From Acetivibrio mesophilus (GTDB lineage Bacteria; Bacillota; Clostridia; Acetivibrionales; Acetivibrionaceae), in NCBI RefSeq assembly GCF_004102745.1, contig NZ_RLII01000001.1, positions 248,001 to 312,000 of the forward strand: a stretch of 64,000 bases of DNA. Reading direction: 5' to 3'. The stretch's first letter is position 1, and the number at the start of each line of letters is the position of its first letter. Both the position numbers and the translations under genes were made by a program. Shown in pieces: positions 27,468-36,512 of the stretch. The notes below the pieces were generated by a model. It saw only the letters and a list, made by a program, of their open reading frames with translations, did not search any database and was not told the DNA's origin.

Positions 27468-28016
27468 ATGGCACTTGCAGATTATATTGTAAACAAACCT
27501 ATTTTGAGGACTGGACGACTGACATTGAGGCAGTTACTTCCGTCTGATATTCCGGCACTGAAAGAATGGATGCCTGATAAGTCAATGTATACCTACTGGG
27601 GCAAGCCGGCGGGAAAGACGGATAAAAATCCGGAACTGCTGTTTGAAAAGGCTGAGAAAAATACAAAGAGCTTTCATTGGGGTATTGCAGTGAACGAAAG
27701 TGATAAGGCCATCGGTGAAGCATGGATTTATCTAATCGAAAATAATCGCATGGCAAAGGTTGCTCTGCGGATTGCTCCCGCTTATCAAAATCAAGGAATA
27801 GCGACAGAATCGATGAAAGCAATCATTGATTTCTGCTTTACTCATACGGAGCTGCAACGCATCTGGACGGACGTAGACATTCGAAATGTTGGCTCATGGA
27901 AGGTTCTTGAAAAGTGTGGTTTTACCCGAGAGGGTATGATTCGACAAGGGAAAATGGTCAATACATGGTGCGACTATTATATTTATGGCTTACTGAAAAC
28001 AGATATAATATGTTGA
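27468..28016 (+). CDS. GNAT acetyltransferase
   Basis: 182 residues. It begins like RimJ enzymes (RTGRLTLRQLLPSDIPALKE). The acetyl-CoA loop region is RIAPAYQNQGIATESMKAII, and the end is NVGSWKVLEKCGFTREGMIR. AAGGGGG lies upstream. The substrate is unknown. It probably shares a transcript with the TrmO-like gene. Confidence 0.88.
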   Translation: MALADYIVNKPILRTGRLTLRQLLPSDIPALKEWMPDKSMYTYWGKPAGKTDKNPELLFEKAEKNTKSFHWGIAVNESDKAIGEAWIYLIENNRMAKVALRIAPAYQNQGIATESMKAIIDFCFTHTELQRIWTDVDIRNVGSWKVLEKCGFTREGMIRQGKMVNTWCDYYIYGLLKTDIIC

Positions 28017-28201
28017 CCTGCTCTCGAAAAATTAGAAACTATTTTCATGCATGGATTAATAAAAATATAGAAGTAGGCAAAGAAACATTTTCAGAAGATA
28101 TTGTATATAGTGAGTGTTATGGACCTGAATATCATGGCATTTAACAAGCATTAAAATGATTTGCTGATTGGAACTGGAAGAGTGCTAAAATCTGCAATTA
28201 A
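28010..28201 (+). pseudogene. NTF2/SnoaL-like protein with two in-frame stops
   Basis: One frame reads IRNYFHAWINKNIEVGKETF, then YSECYGPEYHGI, stop, QALK, stop, FADWNWKSAKIC. Read through, this is the first half of a SnoaL-like (nuclear transport factor 2 fold) protein. The first stop falls where the family has a polar residue and the second where it has Trp in RWFADWN. The remainder is missing. Confidence 0.65.
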
Positions 28202-28313
28202 TGTGGATTTTGATGTGGAGAATTTGTGATTCCTTAAATATTGGTGCTGTCGCCTTAGTCAGAACAATTCCAATGTAGATAAGCCGGAGAAAGTGGAGGT
28301 AATCATTTTTACT

Positions 28314-28742
28314 ATGAATAAAACAGATTTAAGTAAATTTATAAGCCTTATTCTAAGACATAAACCGGAGACAATAGGTATATCATTGGATGAACATGGA
28401 TGGGCAAACGTTGATGAACTGATTGCGGGTATTTCTGTTGAAAAGGAATTTAATATAGAAATCCTGGAGGATATTGTACGCACAGATGACAAGCAGCGAT
28501 TTTCTTTCAATGAGGATAAGACTTTGATACGTGCAAATCAGGGACATTCTATTCCTGTGGATGTACAGTTGGATGAAGTGGTTCCACCGGAGATATTGTG
28601 GCATGGAACAGGAGAGAAATATATTAAATCCATCGATGTACAGGGATTAATGCCAAAGAGCAGGTTGTATGTGCATTTATCAAAGGATGAAGAAACAGCA
28701 ATTAAGGTTGGCGCCCGTCATGGAGTGACGCTGAAAAGATAG
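28314..28742 (+). pseudogene. Truncated KptA/Tpt1-type RNA 2'-phosphotransferase
   Basis: 142 residues from the ATG at 28314 (GGAGGT upstream at longer spacing). The family core is present: [20 protein letters not shown] at the start, WHGTG in the ADP-ribose region and [17 protein letters not shown]. KptA proteins are about 180 residues, and here the sequence ends eight residues after ARHG, losing the terminal beta hairpin with the conserved Arg/Leu segments. The family removes splice-junction 2'-phosphates using NAD. It is probably inactive, though folding of the rest cannot be excluded. Confidence 0.75.
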
Positions 28743-28804
28743 AAATGAAAGGAAAGTAAAAATATTGTTTAAAGAAAATAGAAATCTTAATTTGGAGGAA
28801 AAAC

Positions 28805-29572
28805 ATGAGAACTGAGTGGAATGCTGCACAATATTTGATATTTGAAAACCAGAGAAATCAGCCAATCATTGATCTATTGAACAGAATCAGAGATTTTAAA
28901 CCTGAGAATGTTGTCGACATCGGCTGCGGCCCCGGCAACAGTACAATTCGCGTCCAGCAGACTTTTCCTCAGGCAAAGATCATAGGAATAGACAGTTCTG
29001 ACGATATGATTGCTAGAGCAAAGAAAGAACATCCGGAAATATCTTTCTGTAAAGAAGATGCCAAAAATTTGGAGGGGACATATGATCTGCTCTTTTCAAA
29101 TGCCTGTCTGCAGTGGATTCCCAATCATCAGTCGTTGATTCCGATGCTGATGGATAAGTTGAATCCCGGAGGAGTATTTGCTGCACAGTTTCCGATGAAC
29201 GGGAAGGAACCGTTGTATCAGATCATTGCAGATGTTGCAGCTGATGAAAAGTGGGGTTTTCAGAATATTCAGATAGAGTATAACGACGAATTGACTCCAA
29301 AAGAGTACTTTAATCTGTTGAGTAGATGTAGTAGCAGCTTTCAAATCTGGGAAACAAAGTATTACCACAATCTTTCGGACCATCAGGCTCTGATCGAATG
29401 GGTAAAGGGTTCAAAGCTCCGTCCGTATCTTGCGGCTTTAAGCCCGGAACAGCAGACGGTGTTTGAGGGAGAAATACTAAAGCGAGTACAGGAGATTTAT
29501 CCTGTCATGAATAATGGAGAAGTGATTTTGTGCTTTAATCGCTTCTTTATTGTCGCAAAAGGAGGAAAGTGA
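28805..29572 (+). CDS. Trans-aconitate methyltransferase-like SAM enzyme
   Basis: 255 residues. The opening (EWNAAQYLIFENQRNQPIID) and the SAM motif VVDIGCGPGNST, then IGIDSSDDMI and FSNACLQWIPNH, match Tam-type methyltransferases. Tam esterifies trans-aconitate, a side product of aconitase. TTGGAGG precedes the start. The stop overlaps the start of a double GNAT gene, so the two are co-translated. Confidence 0.85.
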   Translation: MRTEWNAAQYLIFENQRNQPIIDLLNRIRDFKPENVVDIGCGPGNSTIRVQQTFPQAKIIGIDSSDDMIARAKKEHPEISFCKEDAKNLEGTYDLLFSNACLQWIPNHQSLIPMLMDKLNPGGVFAAQFPMNGKEPLYQIIADVAADEKWGFQNIQIEYNDELTPKEYFNLLSRCSSSFQIWETKYYHNLSDHQALIEWVKGSKLRPYLAALSPEQQTVFEGEILKRVQEIYPVMNNGEVILCFNRFFIVAKGGK

Positions 29573-30546
29573 TGTTAGAGACAGAAAGAATGATCTTGCG
29601 TCCGTGGAGCGAATCGGATGCAGAAAAGTTATACGAATATGCGAAAGATCCTAGAGTCGGTCCCATTGCCGGATGGCCGCCACACAAGAGTGTGGATGAA
29701 AGCCTTAATGTGATAAAAAACGTGTTTAGCGGCTCGGAATGCTATGCTATATGCCTGAAAACGGATAATGTTGCTGTTGGCTGTATTGAACTTAAGCTGA
29801 ATGGACACACGGATATGACAGATAGGGATGACGAATGCGAGTTGGGCTATTGGCTTAGTGCACTTTTCTGGGGTAAAGGATATATGACTGAGGCCGTCAG
29901 GGAAATTCTTCGCCATGGATTCGAAGATTTAGGGATGACCACCATATGGTGTGGCTATTATGACGGAAATGAAAAATCTAAGCGCGTTCAGGAGAAGTGC
30001 GGGTTTATCTATCACCATACCTGCAATGATGTTCCGGTGCCGTTGATGGGAGAAACACGGATAGGACATGCAAATGTTCTCACAAAGGAACAATGGCAGT
30101 CTGGGCTGATAATACGTTCTCTTTCCGAACAGGAAAAACCTTCTGCTTGCGATCTGGCATGGAAGGTGTTTCTTAAATACGAGGCACCAGAGTATTCAGA
30201 TGAAGGCATCGATGAATTCAGAAGTGCACTGGATAATTCGGAGTTCATTGGCAGAATGAGATTCTACGGAGCCTATCACCAGGAAAAGCTGATAGGTGTG
30301 CTAGCGATGCGTCAGCCGCAGCACATCAGCCTGTTCTTTGTGGACGAAGAATATCACAGAAAAGGCATCGGAAGAAAACTATTTGAGCGTATGCGGCAAG
30401 ATTATGAAAAGCAGGAGTTTACGGTAAATTCATCACCCTATGCTGTTTTGATTTACAAGAGTCTCGGATTTGTTCCAACTGATGCGGAGCAGACGGTAAA
30501 CGGGATAAGGTTTACACCAATGAAGTATGGAAGTGAGAAACTATAA
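29572..30546 (+). CDS. Tandem two-domain GNAT acetyltransferase
   Basis: 324 residues from the ATG at 29572 (GGAGG seven bases upstream; a GTG three bases earlier is possible). Residues 1-170 form a RimJ-type GNAT (RMILRPWSESDAEKLYEYAK, ELGYWLSALFWGKGYMTEAV). Residues of about 180-324 form a second GNAT (IIRSLSEQEKPSACDLAWKV, HISLFFVDEEYHRKGIGRKL). Both keep the acetyl-CoA loop, so both may be active. The gene overlaps the Tam-like gene by one base. Confidence 0.88.
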   Translation: MLETERMILRPWSESDAEKLYEYAKDPRVGPIAGWPPHKSVDESLNVIKNVFSGSECYAICLKTDNVAVGCIELKLNGHTDMTDRDDECELGYWLSALFWGKGYMTEAVREILRHGFEDLGMTTIWCGYYDGNEKSKRVQEKCGFIYHHTCNDVPVPLMGETRIGHANVLTKEQWQSGLIIRSLSEQEKPSACDLAWKVFLKYEAPEYSDEGIDEFRSALDNSEFIGRMRFYGAYHQEKLIGVLAMRQPQHISLFFVDEEYHRKGIGRKLFERMRQDYEKQEFTVNSSPYAVLIYKSLGFVPTDAEQTVNGIRFTPMKYGSEKL

Positions 30547-30547
30547 T

Positions 30548-30688
30548 ATGAGTATGAATTGGCTTAATGCATTTGAACTAATTTGCTATGTTATTGTCGC
30601 GCTCATGCTTACGAATCTGATACGGAAAAGGGACTATAACGGGCTGTTCACTTTTGGGGTTGCAGCTACAAGGAGTGTAACCATGTGA
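30548..30688 (+). pseudogene. Membrane-protein N-terminal remnant
   Basis: A 46-residue frame starts with one hydrophobic helix (LNAFELICYVIVALMLTNLI) followed by RKRDYNGLFTFG and soon stops. It looks like the first helix of a polytopic protein cut short. No ribosome binding site is evident. Confidence 0.4.
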
Positions 30689-30776
30689 TTATTTTCCAAT
30701 TCCAGATTATCGTATGAGGGGAAACTACATGTGCGATTTGATGACCAGACGACGGTAACCCCACTGTTTTACTCTG

Positions 30777-31143
30777 TCAGGGATTAGCAATGGGGTTCCG
30801 GAATCCATATAAATACAGTAATTTCTGCATTGCACGAAGTGTATAACCGTAATACTGAACAATATCTGCGGGAATTGTTGCTGCCATTGCCCAGCCACCT
30901 GGAGCACCAAGCGCTGTTGATATTCCGGATACACAGTTGCGTTCAAATTTTATTACTTCATCTGCAATTTTATCGATTTCTTCCACTGAAATGCCTGCAT
31001 GAGCTGGTGTATAAGCAATAGCATTGCTAAAGCAAAAATATCGTCTATACCAATTCCCCATCACCGTTTTGATCAAGTTTACCAACAACTGAATCTTTTA
31101 AGTTAAGAAGTGCATTTGTTGATTTTTCTCCATATACTCGCAT
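30777..31143 (-). pseudogene. EcsC-family protein remnant
   Basis: Minus-strand frames in three phases add up to an EcsC-like protein: an EF-hand-like segment KLDQNGDGEL with GIDDIFALA in a second frame, then HAGISVEEIDKIADEVIKFE, GAPGGWAMAATIPADIV and LRAMQKLLYLYGF in a third. At least two frameshifts and loss of the 3' half make it nonfunctional. Confidence 0.65.
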
Positions 31144-31308
31144 TTTCTGCAATTATAGCAGAAGTAAATGTGTCTTTCTATCTATTTCAATTAAATGTAT
31201 ATTATTCCATGCTTGACGGAGTACGAAAAAGTAGGAGGCATTGCCGTTAATTAATGTGAAACCTTCTACCTAATTATTAGAATCAATTAATCAAGAGGAG
31301 GATATGAA

Positions 31309-31338
31309 ATGTTTTGTATATTTTCCTGTATGGTGTGA
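31309..31338 (+). other. Nine-codon ORF behind a strong ribosome binding site
   Basis: AGAGGAGG precedes an ATG that encodes only MFCIFSCMV before a stop. It could be the head of a lost gene or a leader peptide for the AAA15 gene at 31454. The interval 31144-31453 has no other coding signal. Confidence 0.35.
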
Positions 31339-31453
31339 ATAATATGATATAAGAATTTTGAAAGTGGAGGTCTAATTTATGATAAAATGTCGCGAAAATA
31401 TTGCGAATGATGCGAAAAAGTGTTATTATTTAATAAATGAGGGGGTGAATTTC

Positions 31454-32746
31454 ATGTTAATTGAGTATAGAGTTAAAAATTTCATGTCATATAAAAATGA
31501 GATTATTCTTTCAATGGTGGCTGACAAGAATCGAGAGTTATCAGATGCAAATCTGTTTCAATATGAAAATATGACTCTGTTAAGAAGTGCTGCGATTTTT
31601 GGTGCTAATGCCAGTGGAAAATCGAATTTAATTCAATCGTTTGTTTTTTTTAATAATATTTTTTCATCATATGCTGATACTCATAAAATGATAGCTAATT
31701 TACCATATTTCAAACTTGACACAGAAAGTCACAATAAGCCTGTATCTTTTGAAATATCATTTTTCCTGAATGGTAAACGCCATCGCTATGGTATTGAGAT
31801 AGACAGTAAAGGCATTTATTCGGAATGGTTGTACTTTGTACCTAAGAGGCAAGAGGCATGCTATTTTGAAAGGAAAAGGAATGAAATCGTTCGTACAGGA
31901 ACATATTTTGAGGACAAAAAGGCCTTGGATTATATAAAACCCGATGCAACGAGGCCATTCTTATTTACATTGGCCCAGGATTCGATTAAAGAATTTACTT
32001 GGGCAAAGGAAATTGTTAATTATTTAAAATTTTACATACGGCCAAGCAATTTACCGGAGATGTTTTTTAAAAGTATGATAGAAGAAGAGATTTTAAAGGG
32101 ATCCGAGAGTGAGATTCTTTCCAAAGAAGAGGTTTTATCTTTCTTAAAAGATGCAGATATTGGTATTGTAGGTATTTCTGTAATCGAAAAGAAGACTGAT
32201 GAAGATGAATTCCTTCGCCAATTTATTGAGTTTATGAAGCAAAAGGGTGAAAGTGTTGAACCTGTTGAGTCTAATGAGTTGGAAACATATATGCATCATT
32301 TTAAGTATGATGAACGGTATAATGTTGTTGACGAAGAAAGATTTCCACTGGATATGGAATCGAGAGGAACTGTGAAACTATACGCCTTACTGTTCCCGAT
32401 TTTATTTGTCCTAAAGAGAGGAGGTATTCTTCTGGTTGATGAGATCGAAAGTTCCTTGCATCCATTATTATGTGAAAGGATAATTCGACTTTTCAACAAT
32501 TCTAAGACTAATCCGCGTAATGCACAGCTAATTTTCACTACCCATAATACACTTTTAATGAACCCTAAATTACTACGGAGAGACCAGATATATTTTATTG
32601 AAAAGAATAAATATGGTGAAAGCGGTATGTACAGTTTATATGACATTGATTTGGATATTAGAAGTAATTTTAATTATTTGAACAATTATTTAGCCGGTCG
32701 CTTTGGTGCTATCCCATATCTGGGAGAGTTTAACTTGAGTATATAA
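31454..32746 (+). CDS. AAA15-family ATPase (AbiLi/RloA-like)
   Basis: 430 residues from the ATG at 31454, preceded by GAGGGGGTG; an in-frame ATG at 31379 would add 25 unrelated residues. It is an SMC-like/OLD-like ABC ATPase: N-terminal MLIEYRVKNFMSYKNEI, Walker A GANASGKSN (residues 50-57), and Walker B plus dimer region GGILLVDEIESSLHPLL, then IFTTHNTLLMN as the H-switch. ATPases of this family next to RloB-type genes form the AbiL abortive-infection pair. The 3' neighbour here is RloB-like, supporting a phage-defence role. Confidence 0.88.
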   Translation: MLIEYRVKNFMSYKNEIILSMVADKNRELSDANLFQYENMTLLRSAAIFGANASGKSNLIQSFVFFNNIFSSYADTHKMIANLPYFKLDTESHNKPVSFEISFFLNGKRHRYGIEIDSKGIYSEWLYFVPKRQEACYFERKRNEIVRTGTYFEDKKALDYIKPDATRPFLFTLAQDSIKEFTWAKEIVNYLKFYIRPSNLPEMFFKSMIEEEILKGSESEILSKEEVLSFLKDADIGIVGISVIEKKTDEDEFLRQFIEFMKQKGESVEPVESNELETYMHHFKYDERYNVVDEERFPLDMESRGTVKLYALLFPILFVLKRGGILLVDEIESSLHPLLCERIIRLFNNSKTNPRNAQLIFTTHNTLLMNPKLLRRDQIYFIEKNKYGESGMYSLYDIDLDIRSNFNYLNNYLAGRFGAIPYLGEFNLSI

Positions 32747-32767
32747 AAATAGACGGGGGGTTGTATT

Positions 32768-33448
32768 GTGGGCAAAAAGTGAGATATATCCAGTTATAAA
32801 AGACAAAAGAAATATATACGCCCTAGTCCGTTTTTTCTCATTGTTTGCGAAGGAGAAGTTACAGAGGACGATTATTTCAAGTCTTTTCCTTATTATGGTA
32901 AATTGGGAGCTGCTTCGGATAGAGGATATCACTATAGTTGTGGTGCTGTATATATTGAATCGGGAGCAGGGCAACATGAAAGAGTAGTCTCAAAGGCTCA
33001 CAAGGTATGGGTTGAATTAAAAAAGAAATATGGGACGATTTCTCCTAATGAAGTTTGGTGTGTTTTTGACTGTGATGGAGATTCTGACGGCCTTAATCGT
33101 GCCATACAAGCGGCAAGGGCTAAGAAGTTTAATGCAATTTATTCTGTCCAGTGTTTTGAACTGTGGTTTTTGCTGCATTTTCAAATGGTAACAGGAGCCA
33201 TCAATAAAACCGAGTATGACAAAAAGCTAAGTGAATATTTAGGTATATGTTATACACATGGAACAAGGGGAATGTATGAACTCTTGAAAGAACGCCAAGA
33301 CTTTGCTATTCGAACAGCTAGACGGCTATGGGAACAGAAGGAGCAAATGGGTGAACTTCAAGGTGACCCTATTACGAATGTTTTTTTATTGGCTGAAGCA
33401 TTGAATAGTGCCTATGAAGAACTTAGGAACAGACAATCAAACACTTGA
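32768..33448 (+). pseudogene. RloB-like defence protein with an in-frame stop at codon 5
   Basis: From a GTG at 32768 behind GGGGGGTTG the frame reads VGKK, TGA (32780-32782), then DISSYKRQKKYIRPSPFFLI followed by VCEGEVTEDDYF and the RloB body (VWCVFDCDGDSDGL, FELWFLLHF) to 33448. The CEGE and CDGD acidic motifs are the Toprim-like active-site candidates of the family. No ATG, GTG or TTG restores the N-terminal strand after the stop before a TTG at 32903, which would lose CEGE. It is therefore either a nonsense mutant or a sequence error. Confidence 0.8.
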
Positions 33449-33585
33449 CAATGGAAGCCCGATTTGGTGCTGTTGCAAAAACATTAAAAGGAAAGTATCT
33501 TTATTGTTCTGTGTATTATTAATAGCAGTAACCTTTCGTCACCTCGACTTAAACCCTTCATATGCATATGTTGCAACATAATAAA

Positions 33586-33605
33586 TCCTTATAAATTCCT
33601 TATAA
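33586..33605 (+). promoter_or_regulatory. Direct repeat with 11-bp period
   Basis: TCCTTATAA occurs at 33586-33594 and again at 33597-33605, one helical turn apart, about 60 bp before the lantibiotic-immunity cluster. Tandem sites at this spacing are typical for OmpR-type regulators such as the one encoded at the end of the cluster. Confidence 0.5.
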
Positions 33606-33664
33606 TTACCTTTTATACTTAAATTATTGATTAAATACAAGGTGAAATTAGGGAGGTTATTAGG

Positions 33665-34368
33665 ATGTCAGAATATATTTTGGAAGTAAAGGGCCTGACC
33701 AAAAAGTTTAAGAGTCAAACAGCCGTAAATAATGTTTCGTTATCCATCAGGAAGAATTCTGTCTATGGTTTACTTGGACCCAACGGTGCAGGAAAATCAA
33801 CTTTATTAAAAATGATTAAGGGATTATGAAACCAACTTCCGGGGAAATACTATTTGAAAATCATCTGTGGGCAAGGAAAGATTTAAACGATATAGGGGCA
33901 TTAATAGAAAATCCTGCAATATATCCAAATTTAACTGCAATGGAAAACTTAAATGTTGCTTGTACACTTCGTGGGCTTCCCAAGCCAAGGGTTGAAGAAG
34001 TACTGAATATTATAGGTCTTGAGAAATCCGGCAAAAAGAAAGTGAAGAATTTTTCTATGGGGATGAAGCAGAGATTAGGAATTGGCATGGCGCTTATCCA
34101 TAATCCAAAGCTGCTTATTCTTGATGAGCCTACCAACGGTCTTGACCCAATTGGGATTGAAGAGCTAAGAGAACTAATTAAAACCTTTCCCCAAAAAGGC
34201 ATTACAGTAATTTTATCTAGTCATATTTTATCGGAAGTTGCCCAAGTAGCTGATGAAATAGGTATTATTTCAAATGGAATCATCGGTTATAACGGCAAAA
34301 TAAATCAAGATGACAATCTTGAAAAATTATTTATGGAAATTATAAAAAGAAACAGAGGTGAAAACTAA
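33665..34368 (+). pseudogene. Lantibiotic-immunity ABC ATPase with a frameshift
   Basis: The first frame (33665-33829) encodes LEVKGLTKKFKSQTAVNNVS and Walker A GPNGAGKST, ending at TGA after MIKGL. The second frame resumes at once with MKPTSGEILFE and contains the signature FSMGMKQRLGIG and Walker B LLILDEPTNGLDP. One missing base near 33826 (TTATG for TTAATG) explains the break. Joined, it is about 235 residues and matches BcrA/SpaF/MutF ATPases, which expel bacitracin or lantibiotics from the membrane. Without correction the two halves are separate. Confidence 0.85.
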
Positions 34369-35087
34369 TGTTGGAAATAATAAAATCTGAATTTCAAAAG
34401 AGTAAAAGAACAACTATAAATAAATTTGCTTTAATAACGCCATTATTCACCCTTTTAATATGTGTTTTATGGGGTGGGGGACAAAATGGAGCATACAACT
34501 GGTGGTATGTTATGTTTCTTCCAGGAATGTTGTCTATTATTTCTGCTCAAGTGATTACAAGAGAGAAGAGCCTTTCCTATAAGGGGGTGCTATTATATCC
34601 TCAAAGTAAAGCTTCTGTCTGGGTGGGGAAGATAATATATGTTAGCATTTTACTGGCATTTTCCAGTTTGATATTTGCGGTGGGAATTGAAGTCATTGGT
34701 TTTCTTTTTGGTTCTACTATCCCTTTAAAAGCTAATATGCTTGCAACTGTTATATTGATACTCACTTTTTTATTTACTATTCCTGTTAGTCTGTTTTTGA
34801 CCGTCCAATTCAATATGTTTGTTGCCGTTCTTTTTAATATAGGTATGACAATGATTGGTGTGGTGAGTGTTGGTACAAATTCAATTTTAAAGTTTTCGCC
34901 TTACGCAGCATCCTCTGCATTAATGGTACCGATTCTTCACATTTTGCCCAATGGCCTTCCGGTACAGGCAGATAGTCCATTGATAAATGGTGATTTGATA
35001 GTAACGGATACGATTATCAACATAATTGTCTTCATTATATTAACTATTTTGACTACTGTGTGGTTTGATAAAAAAGAGGTGAAATAA
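34368..35087 (+). CDS. Lantibiotic-immunity ABC permease, MutE/EpiE type
   Basis: 239 residues with six membrane helices and the family's early WWYVMFLPGMLSIISAQVIT, followed by YPQSKASVWVGKIIYV. It would form the channel with the ATPase encoded upstream and the second permease downstream. Its ATG overlaps the ATPase stop (TAATG), so translation is coupled. The reading frame is intact. Confidence 0.85.
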   Translation: MLEIIKSEFQKSKRTTINKFALITPLFTLLICVLWGGGQNGAYNWWYVMFLPGMLSIISAQVITREKSLSYKGVLLYPQSKASVWVGKIIYVSILLAFSSLIFAVGIEVIGFLFGSTIPLKANMLATVILILTFLFTIPVSLFLTVQFNMFVAVLFNIGMTMIGVVSVGTNSILKFSPYAASSALMVPILHILPNGLPVQADSPLINGDLIVTDTIINIIVFIILTILTTVWFDKKEVK

Positions 35088-35843
35088 ATGTTGCAATTAA
35101 TAAAGCTAATAAAAGCTGATATAATGAAATTGAAATCCACTCAAATGATATGGATGCACTTTTGCATTCCATTACTGGGATTGATTATATTTTTAGGATA
35201 TTATTCTATTTCGCCGTGGAGTAGTTTTAGCAAGATATCAGCCTATTTGCAAGTTTTATGCATGGTTTTTCCTATACTAATTGGAATAATTACTTCAATG
35301 GTGGCGGATCAAGAATATACCGCAGGGGGATTTCAGAATATTTTAACCGGTTCGGAACCAAAGTATTTAGCTTTTGCCAGTAAATTAATATTGTTCTTAT
35401 CATTGGGGACTTTAAGTACTCTATTGGCAGTTATGGGCTTTTACATAGGTTATTCTTTTATAGACGATAATATTTATCCCGGTTATATAAATTTGGCGGT
35501 TGTCGGAATTCTAATAGGCAGCAATGTATTTCAGTATGTTTTGCATTTCTTCTTAAGTTTTAGATTTTCAAAGGGAGTTTCGATCGGAGTGGGAATCTCT
35601 GAATCTCTTGCATCAGGGTTGTTTTTAACAGGCATGGGTGACGGCAGATGGCCCTTTGTCCCAAGTACTTGGAGCATGAGATTTGTTGAATCTTTGCTGA
35701 TGAAGTATAAAAGTGCGGGCAGTGTATTTATCGAGCCGGATTTACATTTAGGAATTATTATATCTATTGTTGCAACTGTTTTATCCATTATAATTATGTT
35801 AGTATGGTTTTCAAGATGGGAAGGGCATAAGTTGGAGGAATAG
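35088..35843 (+). CDS. Lantibiotic-immunity ABC permease, MutG type
   Basis: 251 residues with about six membrane helices. The first part (KLIKADIMKLKSTQMIWMHF) and the segment VADQEYTAGGFQNILTGSEP match SpaG/MutG permeases. It starts directly after the stop of the MutE-like gene with GAGGTG as its ribosome binding site. Together with the ATPase it would make an LanFEG-type immunity transporter. The frame is intact, whereas the ATPase is broken. Confidence 0.85.
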   Translation: MLQLIKLIKADIMKLKSTQMIWMHFCIPLLGLIIFLGYYSISPWSSFSKISAYLQVLCMVFPILIGIITSMVADQEYTAGGFQNILTGSEPKYLAFASKLILFLSLGTLSTLLAVMGFYIGYSFIDDNIYPGYINLAVVGILIGSNVFQYVLHFFLSFRFSKGVSIGVGISESLASGLFLTGMGDGRWPFVPSTWSMRFVESLLMKYKSAGSVFIEPDLHLGIIISIVATVLSIIIMLVWFSRWEGHKLEE

Positions 35844-35852
35844 GAGGTTTAT

Positions 35853-36512
35853 ATGGCTAATATTTTAGTTGTGGATGATGATAAAGCAATCCTGGATTTG
35901 ATTGAGAATATCCTTGGTAAAAGCGGACATTTTGTTAAGAAAATAGAGAATCCGGAAAATGTTTTATCTGAAAATTTAGATTACTATAACCTAATAATTC
36001 TGGATATAATGATGCCCGGTATTGATGGGTTTCAATTATGTTCTCAAATACGGTTCAAAGTAGATTCTCCTATTTTATTTCTTACAGCAAAAACAGAGGA
36101 AGCGAATATTATTAAGGGATTGGGATTGGGAGCAGATGATTATTTGACAAAACCTTTTGGGGTTCAAGAGCTTCGTGCAAGAGTGGATGCTCATATTAGA
36201 AGAGAATAAAGAGAAAAGAGACACTCGGTCAGCATAGGAAATGTCAGATTTTCAATATCTGCCAAGGAGTGTTTCGTACTCGATAACAAGGTTCCTCTTA
36301 CCAAGAGTGAGTATGAAATAAGTGAGTATTTAGCTCTTCATCATGGTCAAGTCTTTTCAAAGGAGCAAATATTTGAATATGCTTTTGGGTTTGAAAAGGA
36401 GAGCAATTTAAGTGCAATTGTTGAGCATATAAAAAATATTCGAGCTAAATTCATGCAATTTGGAGAAGAACCAATTAAAACAGTTTGGGGAATAGGGTAC
36501 AAATGGGAATGA
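35853..36512 (+). pseudogene. OmpR-family response regulator interrupted by one stop codon
   Basis: Residues 1-118 form a receiver (D8-D10, D51 in LIILDIMMPG, K in YLTKPFG) and end in TAA at 36207-36209. In the same frame, codons continue without another stop to 36512 and encode the DNA-binding domain (VPLTKSEYEISEYLALHHGQ, then IKTVWGIGYKWE). A single substitution would restore a 219-residue SpaR/NisR-like regulator. As it stands the receiver is made alone. It overlaps the kinase gene. Confidence 0.85.

Noticed and set aside
32780-32782. TGA in the RloB-like gene as a selenocysteine codon.
   Set aside because: It is at codon 5, away from the active-site motifs, aligns with no conserved cysteine, and no SECIS-like hairpin follows it directly.
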